From JACRGC01 sp041305345 (GTDB lineage Archaea; Micrarchaeota; Micrarchaeia; Norongarragalinales; SBBD01): DNA of 33,089 nt. The notes beneath the pieces are model-generated. The model searched no databases. It saw nothing but the letters and a program-made list of their open reading frames with translations, and was not told the DNA's origin. Location of the stretch: positions 1 through 33,089 of the forward strand of contig JBFYLP010000007.1 of the NCBI GenBank assembly GCA_041305345.1. Reading direction: 5' to 3'. Made by a program: the position numbers and the translations under genes. Positions 21,801-30,789 of this stretch are shown here, one piece after another (the stretch's first letter is position 1; each line of letters starts with the position of its first letter).

Positions 21801-21814
21801 ACACAACAGATTGT
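21801..21814 (-). promoter_or_regulatory. Operator-like 14-mer upstream of ftsZ1, copy 2
   Basis: ACACAACAGATTGT differs from copy 1 at one base and has the same orientation, 123 bp further upstream. The surrounding 21715-21990 has no recognised gene; it is purine-rich with A-runs at 21838-21858. Confidence 0.4.
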
Positions 21815-21991
21815 ATGCTGGAAACCGGATGAAACGCCAAAAAAAACCAAAAAAGGGCGCATCCCCCAACTTTTTTAGAAAAAAATGATTACGCGTATTT
21901 TTTTAATAACCATATTTGGAATTTGCCCGAACTTATGGGCGATGCCAAGCGATCTCCAAATTGAATGTACATTTTGATGCAAACCCGAGGG

Positions 21992-21999
21992 ATTTAAAT
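21992..21999 (+). promoter_or_regulatory. TATA-like box of the mini membrane protein
   Basis: ATTTAAAT lies 19-26 bases before the ATG at 22018, the spacing of a leaderless archaeal message. It supports the reality of the small gene. Confidence 0.5.
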
Positions 22000-22017
22000 T
22001 GCCAAAATGCGCCATAA

Positions 22018-22170
22018 ATGGAAATTTTTCCTGGGATTCCAATGCCGATGGGGAAGGATGTGTTTTTCATGTATTCGCTCGTCGTAAGCATCGCGCTAGC
22101 CTTGACGGTCCACTGGTTCGCGGGCCTTGCGCACTTCATGATCTCCTACGGCTACATCCTCGGGGAATAG
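22018..22170 (+). CDS. 50-residue membrane protein
   Basis: A short frame beginning MEIFPGIPMPMGKDVFFMYS, followed by a hydrophobic stretch (SLVVSIALALTVHWFAGLAH) and a short tail ending GYILGE. It has a well-placed TATA-like box and lies 59 bases upstream of polB on the same strand. No family is recognised; the hydrophobic pattern and promoter argue for a real gene. Confidence 0.55.
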   Translation: MEIFPGIPMPMGKDVFFMYSLVVSIALALTVHWFAGLAHFMISYGYILGE

Positions 22171-22190
22171 GAAGCAGGGGAGAAAATTAG

Positions 22191-22206
22191 CATTTAATAA
22201 ATATCG
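22191..22206 (+). promoter_or_regulatory. TATA-like box of polB
   Basis: CATTTAATAAATATCG is centred about 31 bases before the polB ATG at 22230, consistent with a very short leader. Confidence 0.5.
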
Positions 22207-22229
22207 AGGCATTATTCCTAATCGATCAT

Positions 22230-24677
22230 ATGCCCGAAAAGAAGCTCGCATACCTGCTTGATGTTGGGTACGTGATGAAGAAGGACACATCGCTGCTCCG
22301 GCTGCTGCTGAAGGATGCTGCCACTAAAAGGACGTTCCGTGCGTATGACGAGGAGTTCGAGCCGTATTTCTATTTGAAGCCTGCTGATGCAAACTACGAA
22401 AAAGTGAAGGAGGATTTGATGCGCATCCGCGCATTTGATAGGGGGAAGGAAGTCAGAATAAAAAGAATTGAAGAGGTTGAAAGAAGCCTGAAGCATGAAA
22501 CAAACTCATTCATCAAAATCGTCTGCTTCCACCCATCCGACGTGACTAAAATCCGGGATGAGGCGAAGAAAATCGGCGAAACATACGAGCACGGCATTTC
22601 CTACACGAAGAGGTATGTGATTGACAAGGCTCTCACCCCCTCGGCGCTTGTTGAAATGGAAATGGGCGAAAACCATAAAATCACATCCATAAAAAACCAC
22701 GATGAGGCGCACTTTTCGGAATTGCCCCTTAACATGATCGGATTCGATATTGAAACCTACAACCCGAAAACCATCCCTAATCCTTTTTCGGATCCCGCGA
22801 TCCTGCTTGGATGGGCGGATGGGAAGGAAAAGGGCATTTTTACTTTCTCGAAAAAGGTTCGGGATGACAACGTCGAACAATTCGCAACTGAACGGGAGAT
22901 GCTCGAGGAGTTCGGGCACTTCCTGAAAGAGAGGAAAATCGACCTGATTTCCACTTATAACGGGGACCAATTCGACCTGCCGTATCTGAGGGACCGTGCA
23001 AAGGCGCTGAAGGCAAGGATGTTTTTGGGAAGGGACAGGGCGCTTCCTAAAACCAAATCCCTAGGGCTTCGGAACCAAACATCCCTTAACGGAAGGATAC
23101 ATTTCGACGTATTCCCGGTCGTCTCATTCCTGAATGTGATCGGTGCGTACAAATTGCAGCGCCTGACCCTCGAAGTTGCATACAGGGAAATATTGGGGGG
23201 GAAGAAGCTCGATGTGAAAAAGGAGAACATATGGAAATGGTGGGATTTGGGCAACCCCGAAAATTTGAAACTTCTTGCAGACTACTGCGAGAATGATGCG
23301 CTTGCCGCATACAGGTTGGCAAAGCACGTGCTTCCCCTGGAAATCGAGCTCAGCAGATTGACCGGGATGACGCTCTTCGATGCTAGCAGGAGCACTTCTG
23401 GGCAATTGGTCGAGATGCTCCTTATGAGGGAAGCGTTTCGGAGCGGGGAGATCATCCTAAGCAAGCCAAAATACGAGGAGGTGCAGATGCGCTCCGCAAA
23501 TCCTGTGGAGGGCGCATTTGTAAAATTGCCAAAGCCCGGTGTTTATGAGAACATAGCCGTGCTGGATTTCCGGAGCTTGTATCCGTCAATAATCATTTCG
23601 CACAACATCGACCCCTCGACTCTTGGCTGCAAATGCTGCACCAAGGAGGAATCATACGTTTCACCGCAGGGCCACCTCTTCTGCAGGAAGAAAAAGGGGC
23701 TGATTCCACGAGTTTTGCAGTATGTGCTTAATTCAAGGTTCGAAATCAAGGGCAAGATGAAAATCCTAAAGAAGGGGGGAAAGGATGATTCCGCCGAGTA
23801 CAGGGAAATGGATGCGAGGCAATGGGCGCTCAAAATCGTGGCAAATTCGATGTATGGCTATCTGCTTTACGCGCGCTCGCGCTATTACTCGAGGGAGGCG
23901 GGCGAATCCGTTACGGCATTTGCGCGCGATTACATACAGAACACGATGGAAAAAGCGAAGGAATTCGAGATGGAGGTGCTTTACGGGGATACCGATTCGA
24001 TCTTCCTGCTTTTCGGGAAGAAGGATAACGAGCACAAGGTGAAGGAATTCCAAAACAAGGTCAATTCGGAGCTTCCGGAAGGGATGGAATTGGAGCTGGA
24101 AGACATTTACCCGCGAGGGATCTTTGTTAGCAAGAAGCAGGAGGAGAAGGGCGCGAAGAAGAAATATGCGCTGATAAACAAGGAAGGGAAGATCAAGATA
24201 AGGGGCTTTGAGCTCGTCAGGAGGGATTGGAGCAGCATTGCAAAGAACACCCAAAGGCGGGTGCTTGAGATCATCCTGAAGGAGGGGGATGTTGAAAAGG
24301 CGATTGCGGATGTAAGGGGCGTCATTGATGAGCTGAAGGCTGGCAAAGTGCCATTGGAAGAGCTTGCAATCATCACCCAGCTCAAGAAGGCTGCCGGCTC
24401 CTATGATATAATTTCACCGGAAGTTTCGGCCGTGCAGAAGGCAAGGAAGGCGGGGATGGTGCTGGATGACACGCCAATAATCAGCTACATAATCACGAAA
24501 CAGGGAAAAACGATCTCGGAAAAAGCCACGATTGCGGAAATGGCAAAGGATTACGATCCCGACTATTACATAAATAATCAGGTGCTTCCGGCAGTGCTGA
24601 AAATCCTAACAGCCTTCGGATTCGATGCGGACAGCCTGAAGATGAAGGGGCAGCAAAAAAGCCTGGGCGATTGGTGA
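22230..24677 (+). CDS. polB: Family B DNA polymerase
   Basis: An 815-residue replicative or repair polymerase with proofreading. Exonuclease motifs: GFDIETYNP (about residue 171), YNGDQFDLPYLRDRA (about 247) and YCENDALAAYRL (about 353). Polymerase motifs: DFRSLYPSIII (about 445), KIVANSMYGYLLYARSRYYS (about 535) and YGDTDSIFL (about 584). All catalytic Asp and Glu residues are present. The length matches archaeal PolB and no intein interrupts it. The C-terminus ends GQQKSLGDW and may include a PCNA-binding-like segment (QQKSLGDW). The gene converges with an unknown gene 4 bp away. Confidence 0.96.
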   Translation: MPEKKLAYLLDVGYVMKKDTSLLRLLLKDAATKRTFRAYDEEFEPYFYLKPADANYEKVKEDLMRIRAFDRGKEVRIKRIEEVERSLKHETNSFIKIVCFHPSDVTKIRDEAKKIGETYEHGISYTKRYVIDKALTPSALVEMEMGENHKITSIKNHDEAHFSELPLNMIGFDIETYNPKTIPNPFSDPAILLGWADGKEKGIFTFSKKVRDDNVEQFATEREMLEEFGHFLKERKIDLISTYNGDQFDLPYLRDRAKALKARMFLGRDRALPKTKSLGLRNQTSLNGRIHFDVFPVVSFLNVIGAYKLQRLTLEVAYREILGGKKLDVKKENIWKWWDLGNPENLKLLADYCENDALAAYRLAKHVLPLEIELSRLTGMTLFDASRSTSGQLVEMLLMREAFRSGEIILSKPKYEEVQMRSANPVEGAFVKLPKPGVYENIAVLDFRSLYPSIIISHNIDPSTLGCKCCTKEESYVSPQGHLFCRKKKGLIPRVLQYVLNSRFEIKGKMKILKKGGKDDSAEYREMDARQWALKIVANSMYGYLLYARSRYYSREAGESVTAFARDYIQNTMEKAKEFEMEVLYGDTDSIFLLFGKKDNEHKVKEFQNKVNSELPEGMELELEDIYPRGIFVSKKQEEKGAKKKYALINKEGKIKIRGFELVRRDWSSIAKNTQRRVLEIILKEGDVEKAIADVRGVIDELKAGKVPLEELAIITQLKKAAGSYDIISPEVSAVQKARKAGMVLDDTPIISYIITKQGKTISEKATIAEMAKDYDPDYYINNQVLPAVLKILTAFGFDADSLKMKGQQKSLGDW

Positions 24678-24681
24678 GGGG

Positions 24682-25032
24682 TCAGTATCCGTGGTCGTAA
24701 AAATCGTCATCCTTCCCCTGCACGCCCCTTGGCGTCTTTTCCTTCTTCTGTGAAAATGCAACGTAATGGCCAAAAATTTTCTTGATCATTTGGGCGTTGC
24801 TGTGCGTTATATGGAGTTCTGGCAATTCATCCGTATGCTCCCTTATTTGGTAGGTTGGGGCCTCATTGTTGATTGCAAGCCGCATTTGACGCAAATCCCC
24901 GGAAATACCCTTGAGCAAATCCAAATTCCTAACGTCGAACGGCCTTATTATGATACTGTTCCGATGCAAATCAACAGTAACGTCCTTGCCTTTGAGCAAA
25001 CCTGCAAGCGATTTTGCGAATTTCTCCGGCAT
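24682..25032 (-). CDS. Protein of unknown function (116 aa)
   Basis: A soluble alpha/beta protein with an acidic, Asp/Tyr-rich tail (GKDDDFYDHGY). The segment DVTVDLHRNSIIIRPFDVRN looks like paired beta strands. No family is recognised. A TATA-like ACTTATAATAAC lies about 35 bases before the ATG at 25032. It is the last of three unrecognised minus-strand genes that follow each other between polB and the PRC-barrel gene. Confidence 0.65.
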   Translation of the reverse strand: MPEKFAKSLAGLLKGKDVTVDLHRNSIIIRPFDVRNLDLLKGISGDLRQMRLAINNEAPTYQIREHTDELPELHITHSNAQMIKKIFGHYVAFSQKKEKTPRGVQGKDDDFYDHGY

Positions 25033-25093
25033 ACGGATCAGATATTGTTGGCAAATTGCGAGTTATTATAAGTGGTGCATTACGGGATTGGCA

Positions 25094-25453
25094 TCATTCA
25101 TTTTTCATATTTTCCCTTGCTGCCTTCAAATACGCGGCGAGTTTCGAAGAATGCTTTTGCGGAACCACGAGCATGAGCCGCAATCCGGTTTCTCCAAATT
25201 GATTGCCAACCTTGGAAAGTGTTATGTTTTTCGCCGCATTTCCAAAAGCGGCTTTTACGTGCTCGCCATCAAGGATATCCCTAATTTGCCTTTCCAATCT
25301 GCCGCGGTTAAGGTTGCTTAGATGGTTGATTTGGGCAACAAAACGGTCGTTTTCGGGTTCGTGCCGGAACTCAACGTTGAAATCCCTTTCCGTCGCACGC
25401 AGGCTGGCGCCTACTTGCTCCAAGTTCAACATCCGTTCCTTATCAATCCCCAT
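25094..25453 (-). CDS. Protein of unknown function (119 aa)
   Basis: Starts MGIDKERMLNLEQVGASLRA and ends in a helix rich in Lys. Mixed alpha/beta composition, basic overall, soluble. An in-frame GTG at 25465 is possible, but a TATA-like ATGATTTATTT at 25475-25487 places the message start near the ATG at 25453. No family is recognised. It is separated from the next gene downstream by 61 bp, which hold that gene's own TATA-like box. Confidence 0.62.
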   Translation of the reverse strand: MGIDKERMLNLEQVGASLRATERDFNVEFRHEPENDRFVAQINHLSNLNRGRLERQIRDILDGEHVKAAFGNAAKNITLSKVGNQFGETGLRLMLVVPQKHSSKLAAYLKAARENMKNE

Positions 25454-25487
25454 CAAGACCGCCACATAAGGGAAGGGAAATAAATCA

Positions 25488-26084
25488 TTATCCGAGCAAT
25501 CGTTTCAATTCCGCAAGCCTTTTCGCTTCCTCGGCATCAACCGGCGCAGTCTTTTGCAGTTCGGAATGGATTTCTTCTGCCATTTTTTTGCTCTTAAACC
25601 TGATGGATATAGTTGGCATGGATTTGGGCTTCTTCGCGAAGGGGTCCTTGCTTCCCTTTGCTCCCCGCTCCACTTCAAAATCGAAATGCACCTTCTCGAG
25701 CAGGCCAGCTTTTGCGAATTTGCTTATGATCTCACTCCTCCCCGAATGAATCCACCCCATTTCAACGAAGTGCGGATGCCATATTCTGATTGCGTTTTCT
25801 ATGAGGACGGCACCAACCTTACTATGATACCCTTTGACAACTTCGGCATTGGTCCTGCCGACATATTCCCTTAGTGCCCTGGCAACAGCGCGGACCTGCT
25901 CGCCGTGGGGGACTATGGGTTTTGCGGGTTTCCCGTTTTTTTCAGCGACTTTTTGAGCATCTTTTTTGTTTGCGGGCGGCCACTGTTTCATTGCCTCAAG
26001 AATCCTCTCAACTTTATTGGGATCGTTTGGATAAACTTCCAAAAGAATTTTACGACGTGCATCCTCTCGCTCTTCCTCAGGCAT
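25488..26084 (-). CDS. Protein of unknown function (198 aa)
   Basis: Starts MPEEEREDARRKILLEVYPN. A charged N-terminal helical part is linked by a Lys/Pro stretch to a middle region (VVKGYHSKVGAVLIENAIRI, then EMGWIHSGRSEIISKFAKAG) that could be a winged-helix-like fold, and a Lys-rich C-terminal helix. No family is recognised. An ATG at 26108 is in frame, but TTTATTAATC at about 26112-26121 places the leaderless start at 26084. Basic character and the polB neighbourhood hint at nucleic-acid binding, without proof. Confidence 0.62.
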   Translation of the reverse strand: MPEEEREDARRKILLEVYPNDPNKVERILEAMKQWPPANKKDAQKVAEKNGKPAKPIVPHGEQVRAVARALREYVGRTNAEVVKGYHSKVGAVLIENAIRIWHPHFVEMGWIHSGRSEIISKFAKAGLLEKVHFDFEVERGAKGSKDPFAKKPKSMPTISIRFKSKKMAEEIHSELQKTAPVDAEEAKRLAELKRLLG

Positions 26085-26151
26085 ATTTATCAATAAGGGA
26101 GTAAGCAAAAAAGATTAATAAAGCTGCATCCAGGCGAAGGAAAAATCAGAA

Positions 26152-26409
26152 TCAGACCAAATTCCTCCGGTCAACTACCATCACATCCTTCACGTCAAGA
26201 ACAGCGGAGTAGGGGATCGTGATCATGCCGGCGCCTTCGCGCTTTGCCCTAACAGCAAGTGTTGAATCCGGATTCGGCTCCACAAGGACGCTCTCAAGCT
26301 TGCCCGTTAGCTCGCTCAAGTACAGATCAACGATCCTTCCAAGCTCCTCGCCGTCGGTAGTAATGACCCTTTTCCCTGCAAGCTGTTTGGCGATTGCGAA
26401 TTTGACCAT
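26152..26409 (-). CDS. PRC-barrel domain protein
   Basis: An 85-residue protein that is essentially one PRC-barrel: AKQLAGKRVITTDGEELGRI, then VDLYLSELTGKLESVLVEPN and the end DVKDVMVVDRRNLV. GGTGGTG lies about 6 bases before the ATG, and a TATA-like GTATTTAAACT is at about 26453-26465. PRC-barrels are small protein-binding modules; in Haloferax, short PRC-barrel proteins (CdpB1/CdpB2) work with SepF and the FtsZ ring. Size and the presence of two FtsZ proteins nearby make such a role possible, but RNA-processing and photosynthetic PRC-barrels also exist. Confidence 0.85.
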   Translation of the reverse strand: MVKFAIAKQLAGKRVITTDGEELGRIVDLYLSELTGKLESVLVEPNPDSTLAVRAKREGAGMITIPYSAVLDVKDVMVVDRRNLV

Positions 26410-26502
26410 TGTTACACCACCTTAAAAGCAGAACAAAAATTATTCCTCAAGTTTAGTTTAAATACCTTTCGAAACGGATTTCAGACGAAAGGATTGGCAA
26501 AT

Positions 26503-27132
26503 TCAAGCCGGGATCGACCAATAATCAAGTGCAAGCTGCGGAATGAATGCAAGGATGAGAAGTGCAAGCCCGAGGAGAGTGATTAGGGCAACTGCGGCCG
26601 CCTTCATTAAAGTGAGCTTATGCACCGCCTGAAGGGAGCGGACAAGTAGGAAAACGGAATAAATGGAAGTCAAAATAACCGCAGGAATCTGGGCTAAACT
26701 TGGCAAATGCCCGAAGATCGAATTTATCAGAGTTAGGGGAACTGAAAAGAGGCAATAAAGGTAAAGCTGCTGCGTGAACGTGCCCTTCCCGCCAAATGCC
26801 TTCGCAAGCCCGAAATGGATGCCGTTGAGAACCGCATAAAGAATGAGGAAGAGGAGGAAATAGAGCACTATTGAGACGATGAGGAAAATCAGGTAATAGA
26901 TGAAGAATGCCTGGCCGGCTACCCGGAAGAAAGGATTGTCCGAAAATGCCGCGGTTCCCGATTGCAAAAGCGGCAGGACGCTAGAGATGATTGCCATCCC
27001 AAGGCTTAGGAAAATTAGCTGGAGAAGAATCGCATTCCGATCCGCGGACGCAATTTCCTTCTTGAATGTTACCTTTGGCCGACTTAAAACCGCCATCCAG
27101 ATGCCAAGCACGTCCATATCGATCAACGACAT
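26503..27132 (-). CDS. Yip1-domain membrane protein
   Basis: A 209-residue protein with five or six hydrophobic segments and a cytoplasmic N-terminus (GIWMAVLSRPKVTFKKE) carrying the W...P pattern of archaeal Yip1 proteins. It is a distant paralogue of the protein at 9130-9732. A TATA-like CTATATATG lies 20-25 bases before the ATG at 27132. Function unknown. It lies between SMC and the PRC-barrel gene on the same strand. Confidence 0.75.
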   Translation of the reverse strand: MSLIDMDVLGIWMAVLSRPKVTFKKEIASADRNAILLQLIFLSLGMAIISSVLPLLQSGTAAFSDNPFFRVAGQAFFIYYLIFLIVSIVLYFLLFLILYAVLNGIHFGLAKAFGGKGTFTQQLYLYCLFSVPLTLINSIFGHLPSLAQIPAVILTSIYSVFLLVRSLQAVHKLTLMKAAAVALITLLGLALLILAFIPQLALDYWSIPA

Positions 27133-27225
27133 TTTTCATTGCACATACATATATAGTAGCGATGGTTTTGGAGAAGATTGGCCATTAGGACAGGAAGGGG
27201 AACGGGCGTTATGCTTTCACATTGC

Positions 27226-30200
27226 TCAATTGACAGCCTTGATGGCAGCTTCCTTCTCCGCAAGGTCCACCTCGACCAGCTGGGAAGTGCCCTTCACCAT
27301 AGATACTCCGATAAGGCAATCGGAGCTCTTGTAGGTGGTCTGGTTGTGCGTGACGCATAAAATTTGCGAATTCCTGCTAAGCTCCTTTACGAGGAGTGCG
27401 AGCTTCCTCGAATTTTCCTGGTCGAGGGCTGCATCAGCCTCGTCCAATATGTATAGGGAGGAGGGGTTGTAGGACTGGATCGCAAACAGGAATAGTATTG
27501 CAATGAGTGATTTCTCGCCCCCGCTCATCAGCTCGAGGTATTTCACCTCCTTGTTCTCAAGCTGCACCTTTATGGTAAGTCCGCCCTCGAAGGGATTTGC
27601 CTCATTCTCGAGGAAAAGTGTGCCCTTGCCCTTGAAAATCTGGGAGAAAAGGTTGATGAAATTCTGGTTCACAGCGTGGAATGCCGACATGAAAGTCGAG
27701 ATCTTCTTCCCTTCAATGGCGGAGATCATGTCCATTATCGCCTGCCTCTCGTTCGAGAGCTGCGCCACCTTCAGCTTCTGCTCCTCGAAATCCTTTGCGC
27801 GGATATCGTACTCCTCGATGGCCTTCAGGTTGACGTTCCCTATACTTGAGAGCTCCTCCTCCGATGCCTTCGCCTTGAACATCAGCTCCGCCTTGTCATC
27901 GATCTTGAGGAGCAAGACGCCCTCGTATTTCAGGAATTCGGCCTTCAGGTTCGTGAGATTCGTCTCCGCAACCGCCCTTGCGACCTCCTTCTTTTGCTTC
28001 TCTGCCAGGATCCTATCCTTTTCGAATTCCCATTTGCCCTTCTGGGTTGCAACCTTGTATATCTGTGCATCGAGCGCCTCCCTCTCCTCGAGCAAGTCCT
28101 TCAATGCTGCGGATAAGGTTTTCAGCTCCTCTGTTTTTTCCTCCGAAATCCTCTTATTTTGCCCGATGATTGATTCGCTCCTTATGTTTTCCGCCTTTGC
28201 CGCCTTCATCTCCTGCCTCAGTTCCTCCTCCATCTTTTCAAGCGTCTTGTACTCGCGCTCGTACGTGCCAAACTGCGCCTTTTGCGACTCGAGCTTGTTT
28301 TGGTAATCGGAATGCTGGAACCTAAGGTCCGCAAGCTTCTTCTCGCGTTCCTTCAGGACGATCCCGAAATTCTTCTCCTTCTCCACGTCGATTTTCGATT
28401 TGAGCTCAAGTGAAACGATGTTAAGGTCCGAAAGTTTCCGGACAAGGAGGGATTTGTCCTCATCGAACTTGCCAATCTGCCTTTCTGCCTCGTCAATCTC
28501 GTTTTGCAATGCCTTCGCTGCATCCCTAACGTTCCTGCTCCTCTCCAAAAATTCCCCCTCCAGCTTTTCGTAGTTCTGGAGCTCCAGCTCAACTGCCCGG
28601 ATTTTGACCTCCATCTCGGCGCGCTTCTTCCTAGCTTGGGACATCTCCTCCTGTGTGTTGTAAAGTTCCCCTAAAAGGTTTTCCTTGAGGGATTTCATCT
28701 GCTGCAATTTCTTCTCGTAATCATCCATCTGCTCCTTCATTTTCTGCAAGTTGACCCTTTCGGTAAAGCTTCCGCCGGTAACAAGGCCCGCCTGCTCAAC
28801 CAGTTCTCCTTCCATCGTAACGAACCTTGCCTTCCCGACCAGATGCCCCGTTTCCCTAAGATTCGATGCGAGCAGCGTGTTCGTAAGCGCGAATTGGAAC
28901 GCCTTCTCGTATTTCTTCTCGAACTTTAGGAAATTGATCATCCAGCCAAGCACTCCCTTTTCCGTTTCGAGGCCCGCATCCTCCCTCCTGATCTCATAAG
29001 GCCTGATTTTATCAAGCGGGATGAACGAAACCCGCCCCAATTTCCTTGCCTTCAGCTGCTCGATTTGCTTCTCTGCGATTTTCACATTGTCAACGATAAT
29101 GAAATTGAGCCTCGAACCCATAGCAACCTGCACAGGCAGGGCAAATTTCGCATCGTATGAGCACAGTTCATCGAGAGTTCCGTGAATTCCAGGCACTTCC
29201 CTCTTTTGCTCAAGGACGAACTGCACGCCACGCGATGCTTCCGCCTCCTTCGAATGCGCGAGCCTCGTTGTGATCTCGGTGCTCTTGATTTTAGCCTGCA
29301 AAAGCTCCTTTTCCGATTCGGCAATCTGCTTGTTTAGCTCCTTCTCCCTATTGAAAAGCTCATCGAGGCGCTTTGAAACGCCATCCAACTCCTTCTGCAG
29401 CCCCTTCTTGGTCTCGCCTCCGATTTTCTTCTTTTCCGAATAATCCTCCTTCTGGCCTTGCTTGAGGCGAGTGAGCTCATTTTCCTTCAGGTGCCTAACC
29501 TCGACCAATTTGCCAGCCTCCGCCTGGATCGCATTCAGCTGCTCCTTGATTGAAAGCATCTGCTGCTGCGCATCATCATATCCTTTCTTTGATTTGAAGA
29601 AATCATCGGAGAATTTGGTGCTCTCCCGAACCACGTCATCCAATTTCCCCTGCTCCTCCTTGATGATGGCATCAAGCGCACCTATCTCGGCGGAGACCTC
29701 ATCGATCTTCTTCCGTGAACCCAAAACCTCGTCGTGCGCGCGCATCTTCTCCAATTGCATCGTGCGGATTTTCTCATCATTCCTCCGGATAAGCTGGTTC
29801 TTCTCCTCGATGACCGCCTTGTTCCTCTCTATCTCCCCGCGCAGCCCTTCGATCTCCTTTTCCAGAACGAGCTGGCGGCCCTCGCTCCTCTCCGATATCT
29901 TCCTGTGGACCTCGTCCTTCCTTAGCTGATGCTGCCTTATCTCCTCCTCGAGTTTTGCGATTTCCAAAAGTATCTGCTCGTTCTTGGAATTCAGGTCTAC
30001 CATCGAATTGACAACGTTCTCGAACTCGATTTCGTATGCCTTGAGGTCTATTGAAAGGAGCGTTCCGCGCAAGGAATCGAGTTCCTTTTGAAGATGGATG
30101 AACCGCTCAGCATCGGCCTTGTCCTTCCTTAGCTTCTCAAGCATCCCCTCCCTTTCACCCATTATCACGGCTGCCTCGCCAAGACGAAGCTGCACCTTGT

Positions 30201-30699
30201 CCAGCTCGGAGATGGATTCGCGCTTTTTCTCCTCGTATTCAAGGACGTTGGCGATGTTATCGACAAGGGTCCGCCTTTCATTGGGGTTCATTTCAACTAT
30301 CTGCTGCACCTGCCCTTGCTGGATGATGTTGTATGTGCTTATGCCATTGGCCCTAAGGAAGTCCTCGATCACGTATTTGTGAACGTGCCTCCCATTCATC
30401 CGGTAGCGCTGCTTGCCATCGGTGCGTATCGCTCTTGTGATGTTGACTTTCTCGCCCTTCCCATCAGCTAGGGCAAGGTTCACCTCGGCGATCTTGGAAT
30501 GCGTGAAAATCAGGTCTGGCGTCTTCTTGGCCCGCAAGGCACGGATGCGGCTCTCCCCTAAAGCAAATAGAATGGCATCCACGATGTTGCTCTTCCCCGA
30601 TCCGTTTGGCCCGATGATGGAATTGAAGCCCTTCACCAGATGGATTTTTGCATCCTTGAAGGATTTGAAATTCCTAAGCTCAACGGATTCGACAAACAT
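27226..30699 (-). CDS. smc: Chromosome segregation protein SMC
   Basis: A 1157-residue SMC ATPase. The head has Walker A GPNGSGKS (residues 30-37) and the N-terminus VESVELRNFKSFKDA; two long coiled coils flank a hinge at about 495-650 (VPGIHGTLDELCSYDAKFAL and later VEQAGLVTGGSF); the C-terminal head has signature LMSGGEKSLIAI, Walker B SLYILDEADAALD and a D-loop. All ATPase residues are intact. The ATG at 30699 is chosen over a TTG two codons earlier. SMC with kleisin partners organises and segregates the chromosome; no ScpA or ScpB gene is in the window. Confidence 0.97.
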   Translation of the reverse strand: MFVESVELRNFKSFKDAKIHLVKGFNSIIGPNGSGKSNIVDAILFALGESRIRALRAKKTPDLIFTHSKIAEVNLALADGKGEKVNITRAIRTDGKQRYRMNGRHVHKYVIEDFLRANGISTYNIIQQGQVQQIVEMNPNERRTLVDNIANVLEYEEKKRESISELDKVQLRLGEAAVIMGEREGMLEKLRKDKADAERFIHLQKELDSLRGTLLSIDLKAYEIEFENVVNSMVDLNSKNEQILLEIAKLEEEIRQHQLRKDEVHRKISERSEGRQLVLEKEIEGLRGEIERNKAVIEEKNQLIRRNDEKIRTMQLEKMRAHDEVLGSRKKIDEVSAEIGALDAIIKEEQGKLDDVVRESTKFSDDFFKSKKGYDDAQQQMLSIKEQLNAIQAEAGKLVEVRHLKENELTRLKQGQKEDYSEKKKIGGETKKGLQKELDGVSKRLDELFNREKELNKQIAESEKELLQAKIKSTEITTRLAHSKEAEASRGVQFVLEQKREVPGIHGTLDELCSYDAKFALPVQVAMGSRLNFIIVDNVKIAEKQIEQLKARKLGRVSFIPLDKIRPYEIRREDAGLETEKGVLGWMINFLKFEKKYEKAFQFALTNTLLASNLRETGHLVGKARFVTMEGELVEQAGLVTGGSFTERVNLQKMKEQMDDYEKKLQQMKSLKENLLGELYNTQEEMSQARKKRAEMEVKIRAVELELQNYEKLEGEFLERSRNVRDAAKALQNEIDEAERQIGKFDEDKSLLVRKLSDLNIVSLELKSKIDVEKEKNFGIVLKEREKKLADLRFQHSDYQNKLESQKAQFGTYEREYKTLEKMEEELRQEMKAAKAENIRSESIIGQNKRISEEKTEELKTLSAALKDLLEEREALDAQIYKVATQKGKWEFEKDRILAEKQKKEVARAVAETNLTNLKAEFLKYEGVLLLKIDDKAELMFKAKASEEELSSIGNVNLKAIEEYDIRAKDFEEQKLKVAQLSNERQAIMDMISAIEGKKISTFMSAFHAVNQNFINLFSQIFKGKGTLFLENEANPFEGGLTIKVQLENKEVKYLELMSGGEKSLIAILFLFAIQSYNPSSLYILDEADAALDQENSRKLALLVKELSRNSQILCVTHNQTTYKSSDCLIGVSMVKGTSQLVEVDLAEKEAAIKAVN

Positions 30700-30789
30700 C
30701 TGCAATCACGAGTGGGAAAACGGAATTAATATGCAGGAAGAGTTTAAAAAATAAACTAAGGGGGGCTGCCATCAAGCCTTGCATACGGT

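Noticed and set aside
27226..30699. SMC versus Rad50 or other coiled-coil ATPase
   Set aside because: The hinge with LVTGGSF and the LMSGGEKSLIA signature fit SMC; the zinc-hook CxxC of Rad50 is absent.
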